In this document: piece after piece, positions 10,301 through 18,632 of the stretch
Layout: each line of letters starts with the position of its first letter
Numbering within the stretch: the stretch's first letter is position 1
NCBI GenBank assembly: GCA_003712125.1
Contig: RHLF01000001.1
Coordinates: forward strand, 1,364,001-1,428,000
DNA length: 64,000 bases
Reading direction: 5' to 3'
DNA from: Allomuricauda sp.
GTDB lineage: Bacteria > Bacteroidota > Bacteroidia > Flavobacteriales > Flavobacteriaceae
The notes under the pieces: generated by a model
Told to the model about the DNA's origin: nothing
Databases searched by the model: none
What the model saw: the letters and a program-made list of their open reading frames with translations, nothing else
Translations under genes and position numbers: made by a program

Positions 10301-10604
10301 CGGTGATGTCCTCAAATTCGAAATTGCCCTTGTTCAAGTACAATTTATTGGGGACCATATTTCCCGTAAAATAGAGGTCGATAAGACCGTCATTGTTTAT
10401 ATCACCGGCAGATATACCGCCACCCATATATATGTAAGCATAGGTAAAATAGTTAAGGGAATCATTTTCATTCAGGTTATTGGCGAAATCAATTCCTGTA
10501 CTTTTTGCGGAACGTTTGTTAAAAAGTGCATTCTCATTTTTTGTTTCCGAGCAACTTGTACCAAGCACCATTGCTGCTACCAAAAAAAGGTAAAAAATCC
10601 TCAT
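7308..10604 (-). CDS. FG-GAP/VCBS repeat lipoprotein with UnbV/ASPIC domain (CRTAC1 family)
   Basis: The 1098-residue protein has a lipoprotein signal (LVAAMVLGTSC, lipid Cys near residue 19). It contains many FG-GAP/VCBS blades with the calcium-loop pattern DxDNDGxxD (for example ADVNNDGFLDIY, DLDGDLDLYV, DLDNDGDLDIV), building one or two beta-propellers. Around residues 500-570 a segment (GIGVKTYVYHNE...FGLGD...VWPDGK) matches the UnbV/ASPIC domain. Such proteins accompany SusCD pairs in flavobacteria and are thought to sit at the cell surface and bind glycans. It lies downstream of susD on the same strand, separated by a strong hairpin, so its transcript level may differ from that of susCD. 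Confidence 0.9.
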   Translation of the reverse strand: MRIFYLFLVAAMVLGTSCSETKNENALFNKRSAKSTGIDFANNLNENDSLNYFTYAYIYMGGGISAGDINNDGLIDLYFTGNMVPNKLYLNKGNFEFEDITANAGVSGDNRWYTGTTMADVNNDGFLDIYCSVGGKFAPKGNQLFINNGDNTFSEQASEYGIDNKANSVQSTFFDYDLDGDLDLYVANYPPTPFNAPNFHYAMKQQFGLPNDTDYLYRNDDGKFVDVTEEAGLKTFGLSLSATIGDLNQDGWPDIYVSNDFSSPDYMFMNNGDGTFDEVIKKATKNTAFYGMGVDIADFNNDQLLDILQVDMTANINRRSKANMASMNPTLFWSTVNSGFHYQYMQNTLQLNNGNLLDTIPDFSNVSRLAGVSSTDWSWGPLFVDLDNDGWKDIFISNGTRREINNRDYFLAIEESGVHPDSTLAKSLAIPSEKIDNFVLRNNKDLTFERVNQEWGIEHEGFANGSIYADLDNDGDLDIVTNNIDEEATVFENRSSEKGKHLALEFKGPQKNRNGIGVKTYVYHNENTQFQEMTLTRGFQSSVAPRLHFGLGDIQKVDSVLVVWPDGKTEVLKDVMATTDILQINYANAQKAEMPQEKQDPQKIFESLNGENGLATHRHQENIYDDFIREILLPHQTSMFGPNVGVGDLNGDGKDDFVVGGANGYQGGIYFQSNQGFEKIESPVLSLDRMHEDLGIYIFDAEMDGDNDIYMVSGGNEFTTRDPLLQDRLYINDGQGNFSKANGVLPEMLASGSRVQGHDYDKDGDIDLFVAGRLIPGNYPSPANSYLLENQSTNGMPKFVNVTQKIIPELSQMGMVTDAIWTDFDNDSNTDLIIVGEWMNIRAFKNDEGYFSEVTDDLGLEDTRGWWFSVKSADFDNDGDVDFIAGNLGLNYKYKANEKETFDIYFNDFDNNQTGDIVLSYYNEGEQFPLRGRECSSQQMPGIKNKFKDYESFSNATLEDVYTEKSLENSLHYQVKSFASAYFENVDGKFVRHDLPNLAQFSAINQIMIEDYDQDGHLDALLAGNLHSSEVETPRNDSSIGLYLKGDGAGNFQPITARESGFYAPGDVKDMKKITVGEDTYVLLAKNSDLLQWIRVKG

Positions 10605-10640
10605 TGATCTTTTTGATTTAAATACCGGTATAATATAAAG

Positions 10641-10667
10641 AAAACAGGGCAGTAACGCCCTGTTTTT
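10641..10667 (-). terminator. Hairpin terminator/attenuator between susD and the FG-GAP gene
   Basis: AAAACAGGGC (10641-10650) and GCCCTGTTTT (10657-10666) form a perfect 10-bp stem with a 6-nt loop. Both strands end the stem in T-rich sequence, so it could work in either direction. It lies 44 bp after the susD stop and 36 bp before the FG-GAP start, where it would end or partly attenuate the susCD transcript. Confidence 0.75.
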
Positions 10668-10709
10668 AACTAACTCAAACTTAAAAAAACTACTTAAAAT
10701 TAATTGTCT

Positions 10710-12422
10710 TTAATATCCTGGGTTTTGCGTTAAAGCTCCTGTGCTCAAATCAATTGCCCCAAGCGGAATTGGGAACAAATCATATCTGGCCTCATACGGA
10801 TTAACCAATGACATTCCAGGAATAGTTCGTTCTTCGTTCGCGAAATATGCTGTAAGCACGTCCATTGTATTGCCCCATCTTCTCAAGTCGAACATACGAT
10901 GTCCTTCCATACCCAATTCCAATCGACGTTCATGTCGAACAGCTTGCCGGGCAAAGGCAGCATCAGCGAAAGCGCCGTACGGCTCAATCACATAAGTAGC
11001 GGCATCACCAGAACCATCAGTAGCTTGTACATAGGAAGAGTTTTTGGCTCTATTTCGAACTTGGTTCACATAGTTTAACCCAGTAGCCAAGTCACCTGTT
11101 TCAATCGCAGCTTCTGCAGCCATTAGCAACACATCAGCATAACGCATCATATTGTAGTTAACACCTGAGAGTTGTTGACCCCATGGACCTGTAGCTTGTT
11201 GTGTTTCGGCTTCATCGGCCCAATACACATTCTTTTTTGGTAAATAAGGACCAGAAAGATCGTTATTGGCAAATTTGGCTCGAATCCAAGACTCACCAAC
11301 ATGGGCACCATAACCGTTATAGTCTATTCCTCTTCTTCCTACGGTGTAGTCAGCTCTTGGATCTAGATTACCTGCAAACGGCGTGAAGGGGTCAGAATCA
11401 ACAAGGCCCCAGTCACTCGTTACGTCAGTTTGGTTAAAGGTGTCAAGCAACGGCAATCCGGCACCATCAGTTTGAAAGGCATTCAACAAATCTTGTGAAG
11501 GCTGGTAAAAGCCACAACAAGATCCAAATGGACCTGGGTTAGGGAAATTCAGTGCCCCAACTTGGTTAGCGTTGAACGACTGGCCTGCATCAGTAGTAAA
11601 TTGAATTTGAAATACGGATTCTGACCCATTTTCACCTACCAATCTAAAGTTGTCAGCGAATTCAGTCAATAAAGAATACGGACCATTATTGATCACATCT
11701 TGGAATACTCCAAGTGCTGTAGCCCAATCTGATTGATGCAAATGTGTTTTGCCTAAAAAGGCTTTGGCAGTCCAAGAGGTTGGACGCCCTACATTGCTTG
11801 CATCTCTTGTATTGGGCAGATTATCCGCTCCGAATTGGAAATCGGCTTCGATTTGATCCCAAATAGGTCCAGAATTCGGTTGGTTGAACTCAGAGGCTGC
11901 ATAATTTTCAGCAGAAATAAAAGGTACATTACCAAACATTACCTGAAGTTGGAAATTTGCAACGCCTCTTAAAAAACGAGCCTGTCCAACTTGATCGCTG
12001 AAGTCATCCGGATTTTCAAACGTATTGACAAGGGCAATCACTGCATTTGATCGGTTGACCAAAGTGAACAGTTCTCCCCAACGGGCAAAAAAGTACCCGT
12101 TATTTGAAGACCAGTTCATAATTTCCATGGCCAACAGGTCGGCCTGGTCATCATTGGTACTTCCCTTGTGGGCGTTATCCGTAAGGGTATCGATCCACCA
12201 GTTGTCGGCAGCACGACCCCATCCGTTACCATAACTTGTGGCACTTACTGCATTTAACGAAGAATAGGCTCCGGTCAGCAATAAGTCGAGGCCGGCCTCA
12301 TTTGCTAGTGCACTATCAGATAGTGCCCCAACAGCCGGGGACTCGGTAAATTCATCGCTACAGCCCACTAACAGGACCAGTAGTGCGAAACAAAAACTAA
12401 ATAAATTACTCTTTTTCATCAT
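10710..12422 (-). CDS. SusD/RagB-family surface glycan-binding lipoprotein
   Basis: This 570-residue lipoprotein (FALLVLLVGCSDEF) is the partner of the SusC-type channel. SusD features include TPR-like helices in the N-terminal half (ARFLRGVANFQLQVMFGNVPFI; WTAKAFLGKTHLHQSDWATA). Near the C-terminus comes YADVLLMAAEAAIETGD, then RHERRLELGMEGHRMFDLRRWG, which is diagnostic for RagB/SusD, and the ending DLFPIPLGAIDL...LTQNPGY. It forms the lid over the SusC barrel and captures the oligosaccharide at the cell surface. It begins one base after the susC stop; the first codon could be either of two adjacent ATGs. Confidence 0.95.
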   Translation of the reverse strand: MMKKSNLFSFCFALLVLLVGCSDEFTESPAVGALSDSALANEAGLDLLLTGAYSSLNAVSATSYGNGWGRAADNWWIDTLTDNAHKGSTNDDQADLLAMEIMNWSSNNGYFFARWGELFTLVNRSNAVIALVNTFENPDDFSDQVGQARFLRGVANFQLQVMFGNVPFISAENYAASEFNQPNSGPIWDQIEADFQFGADNLPNTRDASNVGRPTSWTAKAFLGKTHLHQSDWATALGVFQDVINNGPYSLLTEFADNFRLVGENGSESVFQIQFTTDAGQSFNANQVGALNFPNPGPFGSCCGFYQPSQDLLNAFQTDGAGLPLLDTFNQTDVTSDWGLVDSDPFTPFAGNLDPRADYTVGRRGIDYNGYGAHVGESWIRAKFANNDLSGPYLPKKNVYWADEAETQQATGPWGQQLSGVNYNMMRYADVLLMAAEAAIETGDLATGLNYVNQVRNRAKNSSYVQATDGSGDAATYVIEPYGAFADAAFARQAVRHERRLELGMEGHRMFDLRRWGNTMDVLTAYFANEERTIPGMSLVNPYEARYDLFPIPLGAIDLSTGALTQNPGY

Positions 12423-12423
12423 T

Positions 12424-15400
12424 TTACAATTTTAAGCTTAATCCTAGTGTATAAATCTGTGGTTGTGGATAAACCCTTCTGTCAATACCTAAACTAAGGT
12501 TATCAAATGCAATGACCTCTGGGTCGAATCCTTCATAATCAGTAATTGTAAATACGTTGGTACCTTGTACGTACAATCGAACTGATTCTAAACCTATTTT
12601 ATCAGAAACCGTTGATGGCAAGGTGTAGCCAATCTGCAGGTTTTTAAGTCTAAAATACGAACCATCTTCGACAAAATACGAATTTGCCGAGGCTTCTTCA
12701 AGCGGGTACGATGTTGTCAAGGCAGGTACGTTTGTATTGGTGTTTGACGGTGTCCAAGCATTTAAGACCCTTGCACTACGGTTACTGTTGAAAAACAATC
12801 CGAAATCGGTGAATACCTTTCCGTAGTTGTAAACGTCGTTTCCTTGTGAACCAGTAAAGAACAATTGCGCATCAAAACCTTTGTAGGCAAGACTTGCATT
12901 GATACCATAAGTGAAATCAGGATGCGGAGAACCAATCTTAGTTCTGTCATCACCGTCAACCAACGATTCGCCATCACCGTCAACATCTTCGTAAATAAAT
13001 CTTCCGTTATCGTCAAGTCCTACTACATTTCTTCCGAAGAAAAACGACAGCTCGTCACCTACTTCAGTTCTCGTAACAGCACCGTTTCTCAAGTCACCAC
13101 GACCAGCTACGGGAGCCCCGTTGATCAATCGTGTTACCTCATTCTTATATTGCGAAATGTTTACAGCGATATCGTACGAAAAGCCGCCTGCTGTGGTATC
13201 GCTATATCCGATGGCCAAATCAAGACCTTTGTTCTGAATATCACCAAGGTTCACCAAAGGCGCCTGTGCATCAATAGCTGTTGAGCTAATTTGGTTAAAG
13301 TCTCTAGTAATCAAATCTTTGGTCTTGATAATGAAATATTCAGCCGAAAGACTCAATTTACTATTCAGCATGCTCAATTCAGCACCAATGTTTGTCGTTT
13401 CTGAAGTCTCCCATTTCAAATCAGGGTTACCAACCTGTGTTAGCAGGGCCCCTGTCGCGATGCTGGAACCATTAAATGAGTAGTTGGCAAGACCTTCACT
13501 AAGACCTGAAATGTTTATTGTTGGATTGTTCGCTGGTAAGGTTTGGTTACCCAATTGTCCCCAAGAACCTTTTACCTTCAGACGGTTGATAAAACCATCG
13601 GTGTTCCAGAAGTCTTCATCGCTTACTAACCATCCCGCACTAAAGGAAGGGAATATACCGCTTTTGTTGTCGCCCAAAAATCTTGATGATTCATCACGAC
13701 GAACCGTAGCGGTCAAGAAATACTTTCCTTGATAGTTGTAGTTGGCTGTTCCGAAAACAGAGAACAAGGAGTTAAATCCATCAAAGGCGTAAGTCACTGC
13801 AGGGTTGAACGCAGGGCTACCATTGTTCAAAAGATAAAAGTCTGGATCTTCGAACAAGAAGTCGATTCGTTGTACACCACTACCTTTACCACCATCTCTC
13901 AAGGCTTCGACACCCACAATCGCATTGATATTGTGCTCTCCGAACGATTTGTTCATATTGATAAGGTTGGTCCAGTTCCAATTGTAAAGGGTCTGGTTCT
14001 GTTCAACCAATGAGTTTGTTGAAATGGGCTCCCCATTTTCAGGATCCAATGCCGTGAACTCCCGAGAATCAAAAGTGGTAAATCCACCAGCTAGTGTTGT
14101 TCTAAATGTAAATCCTGGAGCGAACTCCACATTCATATATACATCTCCAAAACCGTTGAATCTTTTAAAGTAGTTATCTCTAGTTCTATAGAGTTGCGCT
14201 ACTGGATTACGGGGGTTACCGATACCCGGAGGTGCTGAACCTGCGAAGAAACCGTCGTCATCACGTACAGGTACCAAGGGTGAAATACGATAAGCCATTT
14301 CAATGGCTTCGTCATTACCTGGTCGTGTATTGGAGAATGACAAGTTCATATGCTCACCGATGGTGATCTTGTCAGTTATCTTAAACTCAGAGTTCATTTT
14401 TGTTCCTCCTCGCTTAAATCCGGTTTGGTTAAGTACCCCTTCTCTATTCAAGTAGGATACCGAAGCAAAATATTTACCGCTCTCACTACCATCGGACAAA
14501 GAGATCGATGCATTGGTTACCACCGCAGACCGGGTAATCTCATCGATCCAATCGGTACCACCTGGTTGTACTGTAGCGGTTACTGCCCCTGCTGGGAAAA
14601 ACTGAATTGGGTTGTACGATTGAACTCTTGTGTAATCCACAATTTGAGATGGAATTACGGGAGTAGCTCCGTTACCATACTGTGGGTGACCAGGAGTTAG
14701 GCCATCATTGATCTGGCTTTGCCATATCATATCGGCATGTTGCTCCACGTTAAGAAGGTCGATAGGGTTCGCAATTTGTGAGAAACCTGTATATAAATCA
14801 ACTGTAACGTTTGCTTTGTCCTGATTGTATCCACCACTTTTTGTAGTAATGATGATAACACCATTGGATGCCCTAGCCCCATAAATAGCAGCTGCACCAT
14901 CCTTTAATACGTTCATCTGGTCGATGTCGGTAGGGTTAAGGTTGTTCAACACATTTGGGTCATCCGTTTGCACACCGTCAATAATGTACAAAGGATTGGT
15001 GTTGTTACTCGTACCAAAACCACGCACGTTAATTTTAGGTGCTTGGCCAGGATTACCATTGGTAATTACTTGCACCCCGGTTACTCGACCTTGAAGTACC
15101 TCTGCGGCATTTACAACAGGCGTTTTTACCGCCTCTTCCAAATCAACAGAAGCAACCGAACCGGTTACATCGCCTCGGGTTTGTGAAGCATATCCCAGTA
15201 CAACTACCTCTGAAAGTTGATTGGCATCTTCTGCCATTGACACGTTAATGGTCGATTGCCCATTAACCGCAATTTCCTGCGTGCCAAAACCAACATAACT
15301 GAAGACCAATGTAGCATTAGGGTCAGCATTAATCGTGTAATTTCCGTCGAAATCGGTTTGGGTACCATTCGTCGTACCCTTTACCACGACATTCGCCCCA

Positions 15401-15612
15401 GGAAGTGGAGCCCCGTCGGCATCTGTGACCGTACCAGAAATCGTGTTTTGTAAAATGTCTTCTAAAAGAATTGGCGATTCAGATGCAAATGCACCAAAAT
15501 TTCCAAAACTTAAAAATGCGACCGCAAATAGCATAAAACTATGGGCCAACCAAGAACCGGCTTTCCTTTTTACGAATGACCGGAGCAGTTCGTAAGTTTT
15601 TTTCATAATCAT
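12424..15612 (-). CDS. SusC/RagA-family TonB-dependent transporter
   Basis: The protein of about 1060 residues imports oligosaccharides across the outer membrane using TonB energy. After a long flavobacterial N-terminus and signal peptide (about residues 1-43), a carboxypeptidase-like domain begins at ISGTVTDADGAPLPGANVVV. It is followed by the SusC signature (DANQLSEVVVLGYASQTRGDVTG), the plug domain (VRGFGTSNNTNPLYIIDGVQ, about residues 195-215) and a 22-stranded barrel ending in the short TLGLSLKL. The start may be ATG 15612 or, two codons later, 15606. It is the first gene of the minus-strand operon and is divergent from an AraC-type regulator, its likely controller. Confidence 0.95.
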   Translation of the reverse strand: MIMKKTYELLRSFVKRKAGSWLAHSFMLFAVAFLSFGNFGAFASESPILLEDILQNTISGTVTDADGAPLPGANVVVKGTTNGTQTDFDGNYTINADPNATLVFSYVGFGTQEIAVNGQSTINVSMAEDANQLSEVVVLGYASQTRGDVTGSVASVDLEEAVKTPVVNAAEVLQGRVTGVQVITNGNPGQAPKINVRGFGTSNNTNPLYIIDGVQTDDPNVLNNLNPTDIDQMNVLKDGAAAIYGARASNGVIIITTKSGGYNQDKANVTVDLYTGFSQIANPIDLLNVEQHADMIWQSQINDGLTPGHPQYGNGATPVIPSQIVDYTRVQSYNPIQFFPAGAVTATVQPGGTDWIDEITRSAVVTNASISLSDGSESGKYFASVSYLNREGVLNQTGFKRGGTKMNSEFKITDKITIGEHMNLSFSNTRPGNDEAIEMAYRISPLVPVRDDDGFFAGSAPPGIGNPRNPVAQLYRTRDNYFKRFNGFGDVYMNVEFAPGFTFRTTLAGGFTTFDSREFTALDPENGEPISTNSLVEQNQTLYNWNWTNLINMNKSFGEHNINAIVGVEALRDGGKGSGVQRIDFLFEDPDFYLLNNGSPAFNPAVTYAFDGFNSLFSVFGTANYNYQGKYFLTATVRRDESSRFLGDNKSGIFPSFSAGWLVSDEDFWNTDGFINRLKVKGSWGQLGNQTLPANNPTINISGLSEGLANYSFNGSSIATGALLTQVGNPDLKWETSETTNIGAELSMLNSKLSLSAEYFIIKTKDLITRDFNQISSTAIDAQAPLVNLGDIQNKGLDLAIGYSDTTAGGFSYDIAVNISQYKNEVTRLINGAPVAGRGDLRNGAVTRTEVGDELSFFFGRNVVGLDDNGRFIYEDVDGDGESLVDGDDRTKIGSPHPDFTYGINASLAYKGFDAQLFFTGSQGNDVYNYGKVFTDFGLFFNSNRSARVLNAWTPSNTNTNVPALTTSYPLEEASANSYFVEDGSYFRLKNLQIGYTLPSTVSDKIGLESVRLYVQGTNVFTITDYEGFDPEVIAFDNLSLGIDRRVYPQPQIYTLGLSLKL

Positions 15613-16010
15613 AGGTTGTTGTTAATTGAGTTAGAATAACTACGTGTTCGTCTAATCAAAATGACAGAATTAGTCATTTGAATTGATAAAATTATATAAA
15701 GAGCCAGCATGATTTATGTACTATATTGTCATTTTCTGGTATTATTTTAAATTTATGTTAACAGTGTTAAAAAAGCTAATTATCATAAATAACTATAAAT
15801 CAGTTATTTACAAATAATTGTTAAATTAATCATCTTAAACAGTAGAATCTGTTAAATCAATATTTTGTGTAGATTAATTTTAAGGTATGTAGATATTTTT
15901 AACGTATTTACTACCGATTAAAGAACTTTATTGGTTTCTTTGATGTCATTGTTTTCAGAATTGCGGGAAAACGACAAAATAATATCATATTAATTTGTTA
16001 AGGTAAAGCC
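15613..16010. promoter_or_regulatory. Divergent susC/araC intergenic region with dyads and TGTTAA repeats
   Basis: This very AT-rich 398-bp gap holds no ORF. It contains a perfect dyad TTAACA-G-TGTTAA at 15758-15770 and a second with 8-bp arms (AAATAACT, 15787-15794; AGTTATTT, 15802-15809). The hexamer TGTTAA occurs on the plus strand at 15756, 15765, 15819, 15850 and 15996. No consensus TAnnTTTG -7 box was found on either strand; TAATTTTA (minus strand, 15694-15687) is the nearest for susC. The repeats are candidate sites for the adjacent AraC-type regulator, which is an inference. Confidence 0.5.
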
Positions 16011-16886
16011 GTGGATGGCAGAATAACATACCAGCGGGAGATTACATCGCTATCGGCACAGGATAGTTTTTTGGTGATGAACAGGGTCCGTGATACCTTC
16101 GACTACCCCGTTCACTTTCACCCAGAGATGGAATTAAACCTGATTGTGAATGGTGAGGGTATGCGACGAACCGTTGGTTTCAGTTCTGAAGTCATCGACA
16201 ACTATGAGCTGGTTTTGGTGGGGCCCAATGTGTACCATGGCTGGGCCATGCACCAATGCAATCACAGTGTGCACGAGGTGACCATACAGTTTCACAATGA
16301 TCTATTTAGCGGAAGTTTATTGCAACGAAGTTTGATGCGTTCCTTGAAAGATATGTTTGATCGATCTGTTCATGGCATTCTATTCAACAAGCACGAAGTA
16401 AAAAAAATTGCTCCGCGAATTTTAGGGGTATCCGAGCTGGATGGGTTTGATTACTTCATGGAGTTGTTCTCAATACTTTATGATCTTTCGAAGACGGGTG
16501 GTCAGCGCTTGCTTTCCGCTGCACAACGGCCGGTAAATGATTTTGAGAACAGTGATAAGATCAAACTGTTTTACAATTACATCCAAAAGAATTACGCCAC
16601 GAAAATCACATTGGACGAGGTCGCCAGTCTCTTGAATATGAGCAAGGTGTCATTTAATCGTTTCATGAAAAAAACAACCAATTGCACTTTCATCGAGTAT
16701 TTGAATGACGTACGAATTGATAATGCCTCTCGATTGTTGGCTGGCGAAGATTATTCCATCTCAGAAGTGGCTTTTATGTGTGGGTTCAACAACATTGCAA
16801 ACTTCAACCGAATTTTCAAGAAGTTAAAAGGGTTGACCCCGACCACTTATCGAAAACGATATCATAATGTTAAATATATTCAATAA
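16011..16886 (+). CDS. AraC-family transcriptional regulator with cupin sensor domain
   Basis: This 291-residue DNA-binding regulator has an N-terminal AraC cupin fold (about residues 25-100: DYPVHFHPEMELNLIVNGEG, then LVGPNVYHGW), expected to bind a sugar or related small molecule. The C-terminal HTH_18 domain (about 185-285) has the two helix-turn-helix segments ITLDEVASLLNMSKVSFNRF and YSISEVAFMCGFNNIANFNRIFKK. The start is GTG at 16011; no upstream ATG is in frame. It is divergent from susC and 18 bp upstream of the oxidoreductase operon, so it probably controls both. Unlike many Sus loci there is no hybrid two-component system or ECF sigma factor here. Confidence 0.92.
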   Translation: MDGRITYQREITSLSAQDSFLVMNRVRDTFDYPVHFHPEMELNLIVNGEGMRRTVGFSSEVIDNYELVLVGPNVYHGWAMHQCNHSVHEVTIQFHNDLFSGSLLQRSLMRSLKDMFDRSVHGILFNKHEVKKIAPRILGVSELDGFDYFMELFSILYDLSKTGGQRLLSAAQRPVNDFENSDKIKLFYNYIQKNYATKITLDEVASLLNMSKVSFNRFMKKTTNCTFIEYLNDVRIDNASRLLAGEDYSISEVAFMCGFNNIANFNRIFKKLKGLTPTTYRKRYHNVKYIQ

Positions 16887-16904
16887 CCGTAGCAATACAT
16901 TTTT

Positions 16905-18629
16905 ATGCAAATAATTGAAGATGCAACTATTTACGACGCCATAATTGTTGGGTCAGGTGCCGGTGGCGGTATGGCAACCAAGGTTTTGGCCGATGCAGGC
17001 TTACACGTGGCCGTGGTCGAGGCAGGTCCGTTTTTTGATCCAGCCGATCAAGATCAAAGAACCCAATTGCGTTGGCCGTGGGAATCTGAACGTAGGGGTG
17101 CAAGTACACGATATCGTCCGTTTGGCGATTTTGATGCCGCCTATGGGGGCTGGGATATAGAGGGAGAACCCTATACCCATAAGGATGGGACCAAATTTGA
17201 TTGGTTCCGGTCGCATATGTTGGGAGGTCGAACCAACCACTGGGGTCGAATTTCCCTGAGGTTTGGTCCGGATGACTTCAAGCATAAGAGCATCGATGGC
17301 TATGGTGAAGATTGGCCTATTAGTTACGATGATGTGAAGCCCTACTATGATCAGGTGGATAAATTGATCGGTGTCTTCGGTACCAATGAGGGGCTTCGTA
17401 ACGATCCAGATGGTTTTTTTCTTCCTCCACCAAAACCGAGATTACACGAACTCTTTTACATAAAAGGTGCAAAAAAAACAGGTATTCCCGTTTATCCTTC
17501 GCGCATGTCGATGTTGACAAAGCGGATCAATAAGGATCGCGGGGTTTGCTTCTACTGCGGGCAGTGCGGTAGGGCATGCTCTGTTTATGCCGATTTCTCT
17601 GCGGGTACATGCCTTATCTTTCCGGCCCAAAAAAGCCGGGGGCAAGTAGACCTTTTTGTGAACTCAGTGGTCCGTGAAGTAACGACCGATGAAGAAGGCC
17701 GTGCCACTGGCGTGTCTTACATCAACAAAGAAGATCGAAAAGAATATAAGCTAAAGGGCAAGACCGTCATTTTGGCTGCTTCTGCATGTAGTACGGCACG
17801 AATATTATTGAACTCCAAGAGCAAACAGCATCCCAACGGATTGGGCAATAGCAGTGATGTTGTGGGCCGGTACCTACATGATTCAACAGGCGCTGACCGT
17901 GCAGCCTTTATTCCAGATTTAATGAACCGAAAGGTTTCTTACAACGAAGATGGGGTTGGCGGAATGCACATTTACTCCCCATGGTGGGGCGATCATTCAA
18001 AATTGGATTTTCCACGAGGATACCACCTTGAAATATGGGGCGGTATGGGAATGCCCAGTTATGGTTTTGGGTTTAATGTAAATGATTTCAATAAGTTTTT
18101 TGGAACCAAGGTAGGCGGTTATGGCGATGTGCTGCGAAGTGATGCCAAAAAATACTATGGTGCTGTCGTCGGCATTTCATCAAGGGGCGAATCTATAGCC
18201 TTACGGGATAATTATTGTGAGATCGACCCAACGGTGGTAGACGAATGGGGTATACCGGTTTTGCGGTTTCATTACAAGTGGTCCGATATGGAAAGAAATC
18301 AGGCCAAGCATGCCCATGATACCTTTGAAGAGATATTTCATAATATGGGAGGTGAACTGCTCGGAGAGAAACCTGGCAAGGACCGAGATTATGGTCTGCA
18401 TGCACCAGGACGCATTATTCACGAGGTAGGAACCACGCGTATGGGTGATGATCCCAAAACTTCAGTGACCAATAAATATCAGCAATTACATGACGTAGAC
18501 AATGTGTTTATTGTTGATGCCGGGGTATTTACCTCTCAGGCCGACAAGAACTGTACATGGACCATTTTGGCCCTTTCTTGGCGGGCATCCGATTATATTG
18601 TTGACCAATTGAAAAAACAAAACCTATAA
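16905..18629 (+). CDS. GMC-family FAD oxidoreductase, glycoside 3-dehydrogenase-like catalytic subunit
   Basis: The 574-residue flavoenzyme has the dinucleotide fold at the N-terminus (AIIVGSGAGGG, residues 12-22), the GMC motif GGRTNHWGRISLRF (107-120), and a C-terminal catalytic region with HEVGTTRMG and DAGVFTSQADKNCTWT. Residues 215-236 are Cys-rich (C215, C218, C221, C225, C236); C215, C221 and C225 are spaced C-x5-C-x3-C, as in the [3Fe-4S] cluster of FAD-glucose dehydrogenases. With the following subunit-3 gene it resembles membrane-associated sugar dehydrogenases and glucoside 3-dehydrogenases, which make 3-keto sugars. It has no signal peptide of its own and would be exported with its partner. 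The substrate is inferred; a gluconate or polyol dehydrogenase is possible. Confidence 0.85.
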   Translation: MQIIEDATIYDAIIVGSGAGGGMATKVLADAGLHVAVVEAGPFFDPADQDQRTQLRWPWESERRGASTRYRPFGDFDAAYGGWDIEGEPYTHKDGTKFDWFRSHMLGGRTNHWGRISLRFGPDDFKHKSIDGYGEDWPISYDDVKPYYDQVDKLIGVFGTNEGLRNDPDGFFLPPPKPRLHELFYIKGAKKTGIPVYPSRMSMLTKRINKDRGVCFYCGQCGRACSVYADFSAGTCLIFPAQKSRGQVDLFVNSVVREVTTDEEGRATGVSYINKEDRKEYKLKGKTVILAASACSTARILLNSKSKQHPNGLGNSSDVVGRYLHDSTGADRAAFIPDLMNRKVSYNEDGVGGMHIYSPWWGDHSKLDFPRGYHLEIWGGMGMPSYGFGFNVNDFNKFFGTKVGGYGDVLRSDAKKYYGAVVGISSRGESIALRDNYCEIDPTVVDEWGIPVLRFHYKWSDMERNQAKHAHDTFEEIFHNMGGELLGEKPGKDRDYGLHAPGRIIHEVGTTRMGDDPKTSVTNKYQQLHDVDNVFIVDAGVFTSQADKNCTWTILALSWRASDYIVDQLKKQNL

Positions 18630-18632
18630 ATC

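Noticed and set aside
10176-10607. Plus-strand ORF of 143 codons opposite the FG-GAP gene
   Set aside because: The Ile/Val-rich composition is what the reverse complement of DxDNDG repeats gives, and the minus-strand frame is a clear FG-GAP protein.
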